Shown one piece after another: positions 33,560 to 46,522 of a stretch of DNA of 64,000 bases; position 1 is the stretch's first letter; each line of letters starts with the position of its first letter. Source of the DNA: Sclerodactyla briareus (taxonomy: Eukaryota > Echinodermata > Holothuroidea > Dendrochirotida > Sclerodactylidae); the NCBI GenBank assembly GCA_026419785.1, contig JAODTK010003765.1:186001-250000 (forward strand). The letters are read 5' to 3'. The notes beneath the pieces were generated by a model. It made no database searches. It was not told the origin of the DNA and worked only from the letters and a program-made list of their open reading frames with translations. The position numbers were made by a program, and so were the translations under genes.

Positions 33560-35300
33560 CTAAGCCGGATATTACGGTCTCTCACCCTCGGTGGTCCCTC
33601 CTCAGAAATTGAAATTGGTTAAGGACTTAAGGTCTAGCGATTCTTTGCCATTCTGTAAGAACCAAACTTGGGAAATCCTAGCCAAGTCAACGGTGTAAGT
33701 TGACAATCGAGTAGAGTCAGTCCAAATTCCTAGTGTGACTAGGGAAACGAGAAACAAAGGAAATGAGCAGCAAAGTATGATCCTTTCCTGTGAGCCACGT
33801 TTGGTGTAAGACGTAGTAGCTATTTTAATTACGATAAGGAGAGATGTACCTTCTGAATTGTCTACCTCACCTGAACATTGCTAATGGGAATAAAGAAAAA
33901 AAAAATGGCCACGGGCCATGTACCTAAGCAAAAGGAATTAGGGCGGGTGATGCAAAAGAATCCAGAAAAAGGATTATTAGAGATTACAAATCTACCATTT
34001 GGAGCCGACCAATGAGTTACAGTACAGCAGGAAACATGCCCTTCATTCAAGAGTCTATGATACTTGGGTATGATATTTGCCCCTCGGATGCTAAAGCAGC
34101 TTTTTTTAGTGGGTTACCACAAGAGCCGAACAATTATATTTTGTGGATGGGCCTTGTTTCGATTTGCTCGTGCATGAGAAGACGAGTAAAGGGACTCATA
34201 CAGTGGGTAATTCCATGATACGATGGAGATAAAGTGATGTCCAAAGTATCACGATGATTTACTAGCAACCATCAGGGTGGAATGCGTAAGCGATATGACC
34301 ATAGACAGTAGTTTTCTTTATGAGCAACAGGTTTCGCGTATTAGCACTACTTCAGCGGTTTAGATGCCAGAATTTTAAGGCAAGCCAGATAAGTTGAGCG
34401 TTCCATTTGAGAATCCCGGACTCGTAACGTCCCTTTGACAGAATCAGTCTGGATTTTAAGGATATCCGACGTCAATAGCAGGGTACAGGGTTTCGTGTGA
34501 CGAAATGACAAAGTGTGTCATATGCGTCACCCTTAAGACATTGGATGCGGAGACAATTTGTGAGGCAATTCTTCAGAAAATGTAACTATTGTTGGGCCTC
34601 TCGCAATTGGTAACTGATGCTGGCTGCCCAGGCAAGGTAGTTGAAATGTTGTGTAAGACGTGGGAATCGATCAGAGAACTGTCAGTGTCTGTAATCCTGG
34701 GAGTCTGCAGGTGGCAGGAGCTACATTCAAACATTGTCAAACTTTCTGAGAGTTGTAATTTGAATCGTTTGGCCACAGATGGGTGCGATGACGTCTCCAA
34801 TAAGGGCCTTTGCGTATAACTCATTTGCGTCGTCATTTATTCGGAACTTCAGTCCGTTCGAACTTGCTTTTGGAAAAAAGCCAGCCAATCTGTAACAGAG
34901 TTTGATCCAAATGTCTGGGATGACACTTCCTATGGGGAGAATTATGCAGCCTAATTTGAAGAAAGAGGTTTGACCAATTGTCTATGGTCATGTTGCAGTT
35001 GCAGGGACGTAATAAAATAGCACAAGAAGTCAAGGTGACTAGTAAGCGTAAGGCTCCAATTTACTCTGTGGGAAGTTGTGTATTTGTACAAACCTACCGT
35101 CTTCTTCCCTGACAGATCACAGTAGTTTTCTTCAAAATCATGGCAGAGTGGGGTGGTCCCATTGGTCGTTCATCAGGTACTGGAGCGAACTCACTACATT
35201 CTAGCTACCATCAAAGGAGAGATTCTGAAATGAGATTCAATTTCAATCGCCTGAACCTTGTTTCGTTAGAACACTCTTCCCAAAGGTCGAAAACACAGGA
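33560..35300 (+). pseudogene. Integrase region of the Ty3-like element
   Basis: The C-terminal half of the catalytic core is the clearest part: NLNRLATDG near 34760, then SFASSFI and SPFELAFG in another frame at 34825-34870, a phrase found at the end of Ty3-type integrase cores. A GPY/F-like tail module follows at 35050-35260, with RKAPIYSVGSCVFVQT at its start. The zinc-binding and first two catalytic acids could not be placed securely. Confidence 0.5.
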
Positions 35301-36605
35301 CGTAGGACACTGAAGGAAAGTCTTACAAGATAGTATGAGAGTCAGAACCATTCACTGAATGGGCATGTTTGAGAAAGACACATTGTTCGAGTTCTGTGAC
35401 GAAAGTGGTGAGGTTCTACATAGTGTCACTTCAGCGTCGTTCTATGTGCAGCTTACAGATTGGTAGAAGGCCTCCCTATCTGAAAACAGGAGTAACATAA
35501 TAAGGGTCTGATTCTCTGAATCTGTAAGTCAGGAGTGTATTCACGGATATTCTTAGCAAGGCTCCTATGAAGGGATGATCGTGAAGCGGCTAAGAATAAG
35601 CTGGGAACCTCAAAGTATAATGGGCATTGGCAAAGTAGCAAGGACATGTTGAACCTTTTGGGGATGTGAATCAGTATGCTAATACAGAGGAATTTGAGAA
35701 TCCCTACGGAATAATGGTTGTGATCAGGGTAATCCAAAACGAATGCTCCTGGCATTGTTTACGTGAAATAGACAATTCATGTGAAGAATTTTGCTTATCG
35801 TGTTGGTTGTGGTGAGATATAGTAAAACAGGTATATGTTTTCCATGAAGTTATTGAATGCATTTGATGGTTTTGTTCCTAAGCATTGCATTGTAGAAGTT
35901 TTATAGTCACTATTCGACGGTTTTTATGAACCTGATTAACAGACCTGGGAGGACGGTTCTAAGATTGTTCGTCCGTCTAATAAAGATCCGATTTAGGACG
36001 AGCTGAAATATTATGGGAAATACTGTAGTCTTGGTATAAACATTTTATAGGTTAGTTGCAAATCTCTTGTTGATTAAGATAGAATTTAGGTGTGGAATTT
36101 GGAATCTTCATCTGAGGATATTGGTAATACTGAGTTCGGATATTGCTCTGGAGCGAAAGTTGTGGTTTAGGCCTTTAAACTGAGGGACGAAAGTTTATCA
36201 GCCAGGTTGAGGGAGTGAACCATTTACAGGACTATGTACATTCTGTTCAAGCAAATATTTATATATTGATTGAGTTGATTGACTGTTATGAGTGTCTATT
36301 AAATTTTGAACATTGAGTGGTCGAAATCTTTAGGGATGTGTATAAAGGTCCTGATTATGTTGCGATTTGACTGAGTAGAAAAGCGAAAAATATGCGGTTG
36401 CAAGTCCAAAGTTGTCAAACATCGTTCACCAATGATTGATTGAATTAGGGTGTGATCACAATTATTTGTGTGCCAACAAATTTAGCCGATTAATCGTTGC
36501 CAAAAAAACGAGTGAATGAAATTCGATAACAGTACCAGCTTTCGCATATATAAATTGGACAAAATGCCCTAAAATGGGTTCTATACTCACGTTGTGGGCC
36601 TGTTA
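35301..36605. other. No gene recognised downstream of the Ty3-like pol
   Basis: Contains no envelope-like or membrane protein pattern that I can support and no LTR match to 28831-30690. It ends at the A/T homopolymer region. Confidence 0.5.
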
Positions 36606-36682
36606 AAAAAAAAAAAAAAAAAATTTTTTTTTTTAAAACAAAAAAAAAAAAAAAAAAAAACAAAAAAAACAAAAAAAAAAAA

Positions 36683-36725
<43 letters not shown>

Positions 36726-36812
36726 TTTTTTTTAAAAAAAAAAAAAACCCCAAAAAAAAAAAAAATTTTAAATTTTTTTTTTTAAACAAAAAAAAAAAAA
36801 AGAAAAAAAAAT
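36606..36812. repeat. A/T homopolymer region, probable consensus artefact
   Basis: Blocks of A alternate with blocks of T, plus CCC. Real sequence rarely looks like this, and both strands of a poly(A) appear mixed. It lies just left of copy B, at a structurally important join. Confidence 0.75.
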
Positions 36813-37778
36813 CGGCACATTTGACATCATTTCCAACGCACAATCCCATATTACTGTAGTTTGGATATACGTGGCGTGGTTATCAACTAAATCCACACAG
36901 TCGGCATTCACAAAGGGCTGAGCAATCCAGGATCAAAGAATACAAGGTACCAGTCGGATGTTTGCTTACGAAGTTAATAGGGCAAAAAAGGTGATAATTG
37001 AAAAAATAGGACTAGGCTAAATACCCATATGCACGTACGGCCCACGCCAATACTTTTTTGTAGTATTTCGCACCACCATGTAAACGTGGCGGTTCGTTCT
37101 GGAAGTATCAAATGTGCCAACGGTTTAGCCGAGTGGAGTAGAACGTGTTAAGTGTCGTTCTTTTCACCTAACAATCAACATTGGAATTCCGAAATTCAGT
37201 ACATTATGTAGGCCAACGGCCAATACGCTGATGGTAACAAAGAGAGAAAAAAAACCAAAAAGGTTTTGTGATTTCCTGCCGTTACCTAGTCCTCTGTGAC
37301 CTCATTCGACGTTGATTGCCTTCTCACATGCCCTTGTACTGAGGGAACAGACATGCTTAGCGTATACCCCGCCTGTTCGTATCAGGGTTCCATCAGAATT
37401 CACTATGTAACACGCACGCATGCATTTGTTGCCATTGACATGAAGTTGAAACATAGCTCAAGGGCCTATAGACTTCCGTGAAGCCAATCACATAATATTG
37501 TTTGATACCTTTGCGTCGTGTGGGCATAGCTTCTTCTTATTTGCCATCACGGAATAGCTTAAGACAATACCCTAGATTAATTCATAACAAGAAAATGAAG
37601 GAGGGGGAAACGGACGGTATGGTACATGTGAAAGTTGTTCTGTCGCGGACAAACAACAAACGAAGACGGCGTGTTTGACGTTAGTTAGATGATTATAGTG
37701 GGTAGCTGAAAATTTATGATTCATTACCATACAAGCACTAATTGAGCTCGCCTGTTAAATATTCGGTCATATAGTTGG

Positions 37779-39373
37779 ATTTTTCTAGAATCCATATGCG
37801 AGTACTTTAGAATAGTCGATTGTCCTCTTTTGCAACGTTACATTATGTTATTTGAGATCGTTGTGGCCCAGACTGTTAACGACGTTGAAGTTCTGACGGA
37901 ACACTTATAGGACACCGTAAGGGTGGTCAAGCACAGGTATTAGAGAGTATACGTTGTATACTGAGGAGAAGCTTGCGAGGATATGATTACCTGGTACCTG
38001 CAGATCTCTTCTTAAGAGACCTGTTTAAGCTTCATTAACGATAGATCCGCTCTACATGTATAGCGTGAGGGGGGTGAGCAACACTTTTACTATATACCCG
38101 GAGTGGAAAATAGTACTGGCAATGTCTCAAACGAAAAAACCACCAAAAATACACGTGTAGATGAATATTTCTGGTGAAGGGTAGTAACAATGAAATTTTT
38201 TCATAAGTCATGGAAACCGAAATAAATGTAAGTTTTGGAGGAAACGTACATATACGCATCGAGCGTTGGAAACATGGGATACGGACGGAGAGACTGGGAG
38301 ATATTAATTGACGGATAAACGGCTCGAAGTACATTGGCACGACCGTGGCCAACACGCAGTCTCAAAGGGTCACAATCACAACCCCTCAATCATCAGAAAA
38401 TGCGGATTGTACCAAGTAGTTACAGGGGACATTATTCCTTAAGCAGTGGTGATATAACGCATCCTATTACGACGATAGTCAAAATCTCAAGTTGACTCTG
38501 TTTCCCACTTTCACAAACATTCCAAACTTGAATTCCACTTGTTATAGTTTCTCCTCCACGGTAGGCTGGTCTGGACATTATGGGACCACATGGTGTCCTT
38601 TTGATACCGCCGGTTTCGGTCCCCAATTTAAGACGGACACGAACGTCACAATCAGGCAAAAGGCCGGTGATACCCCTATGACATACTCGGAGTATTCCGG
38701 AATCAACAGAATCAAAGAGTGGCATGTTCCATTCCGATACGAATACATTGCAATTGCCTTCGCGGATTTTCTTTCAGATGAAAGCTACGGTGGCGGGAAC
38801 ATTACTTGTGAAAATCCACTTGTTCCGGAAATCCGCTACTACAGTCGCAGGAAATCTACCAGTGCCAATTCAAATTTTCAGACGACTTCCCTGGAACCAA
38901 TCCAGATTTGGACGCCGAGACTACCTGACCCCGTCCTTTCGCAGAACTAACCAAATTTCTGATTGCGACTGTGGGCGTGTATGAAGCATACGGTGAATTC
39001 GGACCACGCCATACCCGGTCAATCTTAGGAGGGCACCCCTCATTCATCTTCCCAGTTCTAATAGCGACAACCACCTCTGTTTTTTTCCTCGTGATAAATT
39101 CTGCTTGCTGGCATCTGGATCGTCTGCTCTAGGCATGCTATGTGCAAAGATCCGATGGTAACCTTAGCCCGTTCAGATGGAACCTCAATATACCAATGAG
39201 ATCGCGAGACTGATGGTATGATCGTGTACCATCAGGGACAAGTCATGCTTTCCAACCCGGTATATGTCGCGGCTCAACAGGCGTCTGATGATTCTCAAGC
39301 GAGGAGGAAGATCACACACAGCGTATATCAGAATGATGGAACCATATTCCTATGAGAATGTGTGTCCATGAGT
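37779..39373 (+). CDS. Alpha-type receptor gene (copy B), best-reading example
   Basis: The signal-peptide exon (37779-38000) reads LLFEIVVAQTVNDVEV in frame, with cleavage expected at VVAQ/T. The first extracellular domain is at 38190-38480. The second domain and start of the stalk are in one uninterrupted frame of 152 codons (38492-38950), with GWSGHYGTTWCPFD, FKTDTNVTIRQKAGD, YEYIAIAFADF and GGNITCENPLVP. A second stalk segment repeats a similar phrase. The membrane segment (39041-39135) begins FIFPVLIATTTSVFFLVI and then shifts frame by one base. The tail ends near 39371 after NPVYVAAQ, DSQ, YQND and YENV readings. No similarity to a named family was recognised; Ig-like folding is possible but unproven. 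Confidence 0.6.
39140..39373 (+). other. Cytoplasmic tail exon of alpha with NPVY, YQND and YENV
   Basis: Pieces in three frames give NPVYVAAQ (39257-39280 region), SDDSQ, VYQND (39325-39342 region) and YENV followed by CP and a stop. NPxY is a PTB-domain binding motif, and Y-x-N is the consensus for Grb2-type SH2 domains. The motifs are visible; their use in signalling is inference. Confidence 0.6.
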
Positions 39374-39375
39374 TT

Positions 39376-40364
39376 TTCTAGACGGATGGATTTCGAAGTC
39401 AACATAATTTTTCATCAAATTCAACTGCACATATTTAGGTTGGATGTGTACTGATTTCCAACTATTCCCGAGGCATTATTCAAATTCAATCGCATGACTT
39501 TATTACAAGATTACCTTATCACTAGCATTTCTGTGTATATCTATGTAGGAAGAGTGAGATGGACTGCAAATAACTATATTTGCTGGTCCGATGTTTATCG
39601 TATAAGGCAGATCGCTGTTTGCGAAAAGGCCTAGCTGCCCAACAGAGAAACAGATCTTTTATCGTTCCGACCTTGATGAAAGAAGAGATAGTTTTAGAAG
39701 GTGAAAGCTCTTTACGAACAGTGCAACCCAACTGAGGTTCTATGTGGAAAGTTTCTCTATTCCTCTGGGAGATCTTACAGTAACGACTTATGTGGACCAG
39801 AACACAACGATTCATCCACTGTGACTTTGCCTCCTCGAGCTATAGGCTTGTGCTATTTACAACGCCATTTTGGGACTTTTTGGATTTTTTTTATCTTGTA
39901 TCCATCGGAAGTTTCGTTATTACTATGTTAGTCACGTGAGTACTTTTTATTATCTTTGACATTCAATATTTTCATTATATGAATATATGATGGTCTAATT
40001 GAGTTAAAAATTGGTAGTTACGATACCCGAGGACTTTGGGTGATGGAACTGTTCATTGAAGAGGTTCAGGCTGTATATCCAACTTTGTCTGCTCTGGAAA
40101 TTCTAATACGGTTGAAAAGGAGATGGAATGAAAATTACTCATGTGAATTAAGACTTTAATCTCAGCTTCAAAGATCACGTGTGTACACAAGTACAGGGAT
40201 GAGACTAGGGGGTCTTGGAAATTGTTTCTTTGACTTTGACTTACAATGCTGTCGAGAAAAGTTTGTATTTTGCCGTAATTAGTGCGAGAGTGATCTAGGG
40301 GAAATAAGAAATGTTTTCATCAGTAACGTTTGTTAAGTTTGGGGATCGATGAAATTAAAGATCC

Positions 40365-40411
<47 letters not shown>

Positions 40412-42370
40412 AAATATGATAATTAGGTCTTGTGGAATGATCAATTATTAGAAAGAATGATGATGTTGCGTAATATGACAGGACTTTTCATAGGAGTGGA
40501 GTTGTTCATCCTAAAGACATCTTTACACAAGATAATTAACTTTCATCGTACTATCAATTGTGTTATAAGTTTCATTTAATTACCAGATTTTCTTTCAACC
40601 TTATACTTTTGCGACTTATATCTAGCGTTACCTGGAAATGAAATTTTCCTTGTGCTGTTTCAAATGGCCACATAACCGGTCAGTCGATAACTTCCCAATT
40701 AGATTATTATTCTACTAATCGTAAAGTCACTGAACCACCGAGGGCGCTAGACAAGTAATCAAGATTGGAGTAATATTCCAAGGATATAGAATAGATTTTA
40801 GAATTGAAAGAGCTTCTTTACACACAGAATAGTCTTGTCTTGTGATCGTGAAGTGATACGAGCAGAAAATGCAAATATTCTTCGAATTTAATATTACATA
40901 CTAAACAACTTCTATTTGGTAGATAATTATCATTCCCAAGGAAGATTTCCGTCTTATACAACTCATTATTAGATTATCCAGTGAGTGCAATTGTTTCGCA
41001 AATATTAAGTCTTTGACTGTCGTTATGAGAGAAGGAATTCCAGATTTTTATAACAAGATTGAAGTCTTTTCAAAGATAGAGGAATTCATCAGCAAAAAGG
41101 AAAATCATAGTTAACGGTTAGATGATTGATTTCAATTTGCCAGTTATCACATAGATTTGTATTAGATAATTTTCATATTAGCTCCCTGTAATTTGCGATA
41201 TATTAAAAGACAAATGACTGCATTTAGTACTTTCTTCGTGTTACAGTTTGAGAAATAAAGGAAAGAAGCGAAAAATACCTTCATTAATAAAGATAGCAAA
41301 TCTGCTGTGTTCCGGAAGTGTTTTTGTTGTCCAAGAACGAGGTGGAGAACTTTTAGGTGATGGTGCATTCTCAGTGGCTCGGCTGTCGTTATTTTTAATT
41401 GGGCACTCATTAACAGTTTTAAGAAGTTGCTTGCTCACTTATACTACTTGTGCCAATAATGGGCTGTTGTATGTAGCAAACCGAACGCTCATGTCGTGTT
41501 GTCTCAGTTTTTACTCAAAGTGTCTTTTCTCCTCGAAATGCGACCAATCAGTTTAATTGTTGATAACGGTTTGTTCATGGTTCCGAGTAACGTTTGTGAA
41601 GTAGTAAGTCAGCATGCAGGGCAGTTTATTCTGTTTTTGTGAACTCCTCCTTTTGCACTGCTCCCATCGTGGGTATTCGTGTCTGTACGCCAGTGACATT
41701 CGATCTCTGTCATTATAATTTCATCATGACGTCATAAATTCCAACTGTGAACGGGCTTGTTGTTATTAGAACTGTCCCTTCTTGGGACGACCCCCGAACT
41801 TTCTCAGCTGCTTATGGATGGGTTGTGTAATAGCTGACTCCTTTCCTTGTACGTGGATCGATAGAAAATCCACCAACGCTGTTCCTGGCAATGAAATTAA
41901 TTGAAGGAAATCACATTCCGTTCCGTAAAATCAGTCTCTCGCGGAATGTCAAAGCGTATTTACACTCAATGAATTCATACCACGAGGTTAGAGGCAAATC
42001 ATCTGCCTATATTTTCGGAGAATCAATTTGCCCGCATGCAACGGAATGTATCAATTTTCGCCTAATCGGCCAGCGTTTTCTTCCTTATAGGGAAATGATT
42101 TGTTCTCCAGGAAAAAGGATCTTAAAGTTCTATTGTCATGGGTGAAATAAGCAACTCGTACCAAAAGCAGATCATTTTTTCGCTGAATGACAAAGCTACC
42201 GTTTGGTATCCACGAGTAATGTTTTACTTGGATCAAAGAAGATCGTCCTGAATCTTGTTTTGGGAAAGCTCTCCCCAAAGCAATATAAAACATCCACTTT
42301 ATATAGCCATACGCCAATGATACACATCCACTTATAATCAACCCTGAGGAACATTTAGGTAACTTTATGG
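39376..42370. other. Intergenic DNA between alpha and beta (copy B)
   Basis: Aligns with 8841-13838 of A without the A insertion. It has no exon that is open in both copies. It contains a 42-base run of C (40366-40407) at a point where A has an ordinary short sequence. Confidence 0.6.
40366..40407. repeat. Poly(C) run of 42 bases
   Basis: A reads GATCCTAATG at the matching place (9840-9850), with no C run. It is most likely a homopolymer consensus error, though a real unstable poly(C) cannot be excluded. Confidence 0.85.
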
Positions 42371-42379
42371 GAATTCTGA

Positions 42380-44069
42380 GGAATTGATATGGAATACTAC
42401 ATTAGAATATATCTACATCGATCTTCTTTGTCACCTTTGTTCTTTTGTAGGAAACTCTCCGCGCCCAGACCTGTTATCGCCTTCGACGTGACTATGATAA
42501 TGTGAAAATCATCCCCCAAAAAAACAAGTGTAAGAAGGTACACTTTTTCATATGATTACCGTATCATATGGTTACGATTATTACTATGATTATACGATTA
42601 CTTGTCGAGTTATGATGAGAGGACTCGTTCAATGTTTCGTTGACAATGGATCCCCTCCATGACCATTACAAGGACACGAGAACAGACGTATTTCCATCAG
42701 CTGACGCCTAATCATACACCAAGCCGGTATATCAAATCAACGAGCAGCACCAGAAGCCACATGTAGGCTAAATGTTTCGGTGCAGAGTCATTACAACATT
42801 TTTCTCCTACATCACGAAGAACGAAATACTCGTTAAATTTCGAGAGGCACTACATTCCGCCTTCGAGTGAGGATATTACGTACATTGGTGAGAGCGGAAA
42901 ACTTTTGATGGGCTATAAAAATGGACTAATGAATGGAAAGACCTTCGGCCACACAAGCGCCAACGATAAGCTCCAATCATCTATTACCAATAACCAGTCC
43001 GCGAGAACATGTAGATGGTACAGTCATATTATTCTTTCTCGAATCTCGCCGGAGTTTGGGAATATAAGTCCTAGAAAATATTAATGTAGATCATCCTATT
43101 AGGAAAGTGCTTACAACCTTCAATTGACCTGTTTCCTACAAATTTCAATTTCCACGTTAATTCTACACTTACTTCACTGCCGTAGTACACTGCACGGATT
43201 AATTATTGGATATTCTGGGGAGCAACGGTACCTTTTTGATGTCGTGGAGTTTAGCTCAATTTCCATACGATACGACAGTTATAATTAAACAAATTCTCTC
43301 GGAGAAACCACCTGGCCAATCTGAACTCCCCATTGAGGAAACGGAATCACCTAAATTGGCATGTTCTACTTATAGCACAGATGCTGGTGGTAGTCACTGC
43401 GAGTCTTCTTTCGGAGAGGGAATACGAGCACGTTCAAACTGAGACTTGTGGGCATGTAGATCCCGTAACCTATACTACCTCCGGGTTGGAACTCACAAGT
43501 TGACCACCAACCTCCTCAGCCGAATGAGGAACAATTTCTTCGCTACAAGTGATCCGATATGTGAATGTGGTGTAATACAACCTAAACCCCCGGCGAATCC
43601 AGAGCCATAGCGAAATACCCCGCTATAAATACCCAGACCAACAATGGAAACCACGATACCGCTGTAGGTCCCACCTCAACTGTTTTCGATGGATTATCCG
43701 CGACGGCAGTCATAGGGAGAGGAATCCTCGCACATATAAGTTACCTTTCCAGTTCTGATTTCGACAACGATTCTGTTTTTCGTCGTCATAATGGTTTTGC
43801 TCGTTGTCATATGGAATCTCCGCTCTCTCACCATGCTAGGTGTGAGGACCCGGCGATACCTGAGCCTGTACGAGGCGAACCCCCCGGACCAATTCATATG
43901 AGAGTCCCGATATTGACCGAATGTTGTGTTAACGCATCAGGGACGTTCCATGCATTTCAACCCGGTGTTGTCGCCGAGCTCACCAGAGCCCCGTCTGATG
44001 ATTCTCAGATCGCGAGGAAGATCCAGCGTAATATCAGAACGTGAGATGTGCGCCTACACAAACGTTTAA
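42380..44069 (+). CDS. Beta-type receptor gene (copy B), uninterrupted by LINE
   Basis: The signal-peptide exon is at about 42380-42560 (CTTCTTTGTCACCT... then GCGCCCAGACC, matching VAQT of copy A, frame-shifted). The first extracellular domain (42880-43110) includes MGYKNGLMNGKTFGHTSAND and TCRWYSH. The second domain (43110-43450) includes LGSNGTF and a KLACSTYSTDAGG phrase. A stalk follows to 43740, then the membrane segment (43743-43815, PVLISTT..LFFVVI with one shift). The tail ends at TAA 44067-44069 directly after AYTNV, so the C-terminus is well defined. The intron between the first two exons is about 300 bp, against 3.2 kb in copy A. Frameshifts remain. Confidence 0.6.
44000..44069 (+). 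other. C-terminus of the beta tail: YQN...AYTNV-stop
   Basis: TATCAGAACG is followed, after a one-base gap, by GAGATGTGCGCCTACACAAA and then GTTTAA. This gives YQN-x-EMCAYTNV and a stop. It is the C-terminus with the clearest stop in the family, and it matches the YQND...YENV arrangement of alpha. Confidence 0.6.
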
Positions 44070-44219
44070 CTAGTTTGGCTGCTCATGAAATATGCTAGCT
44101 AGGCTTTCGCAGCCCCAATAGGCTCATCAGATTGCTCTAAAGGTAAGCAAATAGATCACAAATTGATCTTGGCTTAATTCAATCTATCCGATCTGGAAAC
44201 TTTTGCCATGTGACTCCTC

Positions 44220-44760
44220 AATGTTCGTTCCTTTAACGGATTTCGAGCAAACTAGACCATGGTATTGGCCATGGAACATCTATGACCCTCTTCAAGGTCA
44301 AAGCCATAATAAATGAGGGGCATGATGGCGACATAATGTGGAAAAAACTGCGAAATGCTTCTCCTTCTTCTACAATTAGTTGACTTACTCTTTTACTCTG
44401 GTCCCGCGACTATTGGTACCCACCCGCTGGGTGTTTCGGGATTTAGGGTCATTGAAGAGACTAATTAACTATTATGTATAAAAGTATGCGAAAATCTGGA
44501 GTATTCCTCTCCTACCAGATTCAGTTGGATACCCCATCATACTCCCTACTCGGTCAATGTTATCATGGGTTTATGTACCCACGAGAATATTCAAGATTTC
44601 AGGTCGAGGACATTAAACGAACATAATGTGGCGAATTGTGTAAAAAGAAAAAAACTGCTAAATCCTCTCTCCCTACAAAATAAGACTGAATTACTATAAG
44701 ACTCGTCAGTGCATGATGGTCATAGTAAGGTTCACTAAAGATGGCATTAGAGCCATTTAA
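44220..44760 (+). repeat. Degenerate tandem repeat (copy B counterpart)
   Basis: Same units as 18530-19110 in A. It ends at the hAT insertion point. Confidence 0.55.
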
Positions 44761-44769
44761 TGTTAAATT

Positions 44770-46522
44770 CAGGGGCGGCGGCGGCCACAGGGGGGGGGGG
44801 GCAGGGGGGCGGCTTCCCCCCCCCCTCTGTGTTTTTGGGCCGAAACAATATTAAATCGACAGAATGATTTTAAGCCCACGTTTTCGTCGAGGGTGGTGTG
44901 AAGTGTCCCAAAATACTTATCCAACCTCAGGTATTTTCTATTCGTTTCTCATCGAGACTCAAATCGAGACTCAAACTGTGTGTTGTAATATAGCGTTCGC
45001 AAATGTAGCGTATGTTTTTACCAGGCGCCCCGTACGGCCATAATTTCATGGCCGTCGGCAAATTTTTGTTCTTCGGCAAAAGGAAAGAGGGAGGGAAAGA
45101 AGAGAAAAGAGGAGAGGAGGAAATAAGGAAGAGGGGAAGGGAAAGGAAGAGGGAATTAAGGGAGTGAAGGGAAGGCAGGGAATGGTAAGTGGAATAGAAA
45201 GAAAAACAACGGAAGCCAGACTTTATTATCGGGATATTTCGAACTTTCGCTCTTCATCTAATTGGCCATACAGCGTCGGCGAGAGAAATGGCACGTCGGC
45301 AAAATTAGACTCATGTGAGGCCCGTCGCCGCAGTGTAATTGGACGGGTGGCCGAGTCTGTCGGCATTTCGGCAAAAGAGGAAATGAAGGCGTACGTTAGC
45401 GTTTTACATTCTATTTTTCATGATTTTGTCAGTTTTTGACATTTTGTGTTTCCTATTTGGTCCCTATAGTCCAAGATACATTATTTCGTGCCCTTTTGGC
45501 TGAAAACAATTAAGAATTTTCCCATAACTTAACATGAAATGTCGGTTTTAGCGGGAAATCATGCGAGTGGCAAAGTGGCAAGAGTGGAAAGATTTGTCTG
45601 GAATTTGTACTAAATGGCTGAAAATTGAATCAGGGCCCCATTGAAGTGTCCAATTTTGCTCAGTGGTATCGATGGTCCGCTTCCATTAACCCCGAGCTGA
45701 ATAAAAATCGGGCATTTTTTAGGATCGGGCAGAAATTTTCCGGCTTCCAAATTAAGGTCCCCGCCGTACGTGGTGAGCTGGGTCGAGTCAGTAACGCCCA
45801 ATTTTCCAAACAAAAATTTGCACCAGATTGCATCTGAAGGACGTTTTCATATTCCAAAATTTTCCAATGGAGGGGGACACCCCTCCCCTTAAACCCCTCC
45901 CCCATATCAGTCAAACACCATTGCGGATCCGACGGCAAACCATCATCTCTACACACCCCTCCCCCCTAATAATAAACCCTTCGCTACGCCCCTGATCTTA
46001 ACGGTTTTTGAGAACAATGTGGGTATTAAATGGCGCCCCGGTTTATATTAGGTGAAAGGACTCTCAAGTTAACTTGCAAACTTCGCAGGGCCTTCCGCTT
46101 ATGTTTGACCACGTGGCATGCGTGATCGCTCCGGCCCATGCCGATTTACGCCATTAGAGACTTCGAATTTGCATGAGTAACAAGTTTTTGCAAAAGTAGG
46201 CCTGCCTACCTATACAGAACGTCGATACAGTTCTCGGTTTTACTTTTTTGTCAGGTGTATCGAATGACATATGACCTCCTGTAAAAATTGTCATGCATTT
46301 TAATTTTTTTCCAAAATTATGGATTTTTGGTCAAACTCGTTGACGTAGATACACTTACAAAGTGTATCAATGTGGCAACCATTTTGCATCTAAGCAGTAT
46401 TAATGACTTATCGCAAAGGGGAGGGGGGCCACCCCCTCCTCTTAGACCCCGCTCCCCCAAGTCAGACATCCATGGCCACAATCTGGCCCCCCCCCCCTAT
46501 CGTAAACCCTGGCGCGCCCCTG
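44770..46522. mobile_element. hAT-type non-autonomous element with 8-bp target duplication
   Basis: Left end CAGGGGCGGCGG, right end GGCGCGCCCCTG. It is flanked by TGTTAAATT (44761-44769) and TGTAAATT (46523-46530), an 8-bp duplication with one extra T on the left. Copy A has the unoccupied site, a single TGTAAATT at 19044-19051. The 1753 bp includes a nested element (45022-45994). Internal sequence resembles 19790-20801 and 47225-48708, so these form one family. No transposase is seen. Confidence 0.8.
45022..45994. mobile_element. Second hAT-type element nested in the first
   Basis: The host element resumes on the right where it stopped on the left, compared with A (20010-20030). The nested unit starts CAGGCGCCCCGTACGG and ends TTCGCTACGCCCCTG, flanked by GTTTTTAC and ATCTTAAC, a degraded octamer duplication of ATGTTTAC in A. 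It contains several GTCGGCAAAAT-type phrases and a 91-codon open frame (45164-45439) without recognised domain. Confidence 0.6.

Larger units (their letters stand above)
30690..35300 (+). mobile_element. Decayed Ty3/gypsy-like LTR retrotransposon
   Basis: On the + strand the order is gag zinc knuckle (30806-30850), aspartic protease (about 31165), reverse transcriptase (32070-32930), RNase H (32930-33370), integrase (33560-34950) and an integrase tail (34980-35300). Integrase after RNase H fits Ty3-type and BEL-type elements and excludes Ty1/copia order. Every domain is broken by stops and shifts. Flanking LTRs could not be matched by eye, so the outer limits are soft. The element separates copy A from copy B. 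Confidence 0.7.

Noticed and set aside
35301..36605. Possible envelope gene after the Ty3-like pol
   Set aside because: No signal peptide, membrane anchor or continuous frame supports it.
36490..36849. Frames of poly-Phe and poly-Lys
   Set aside because: Translation of an A/T homopolymer artefact.
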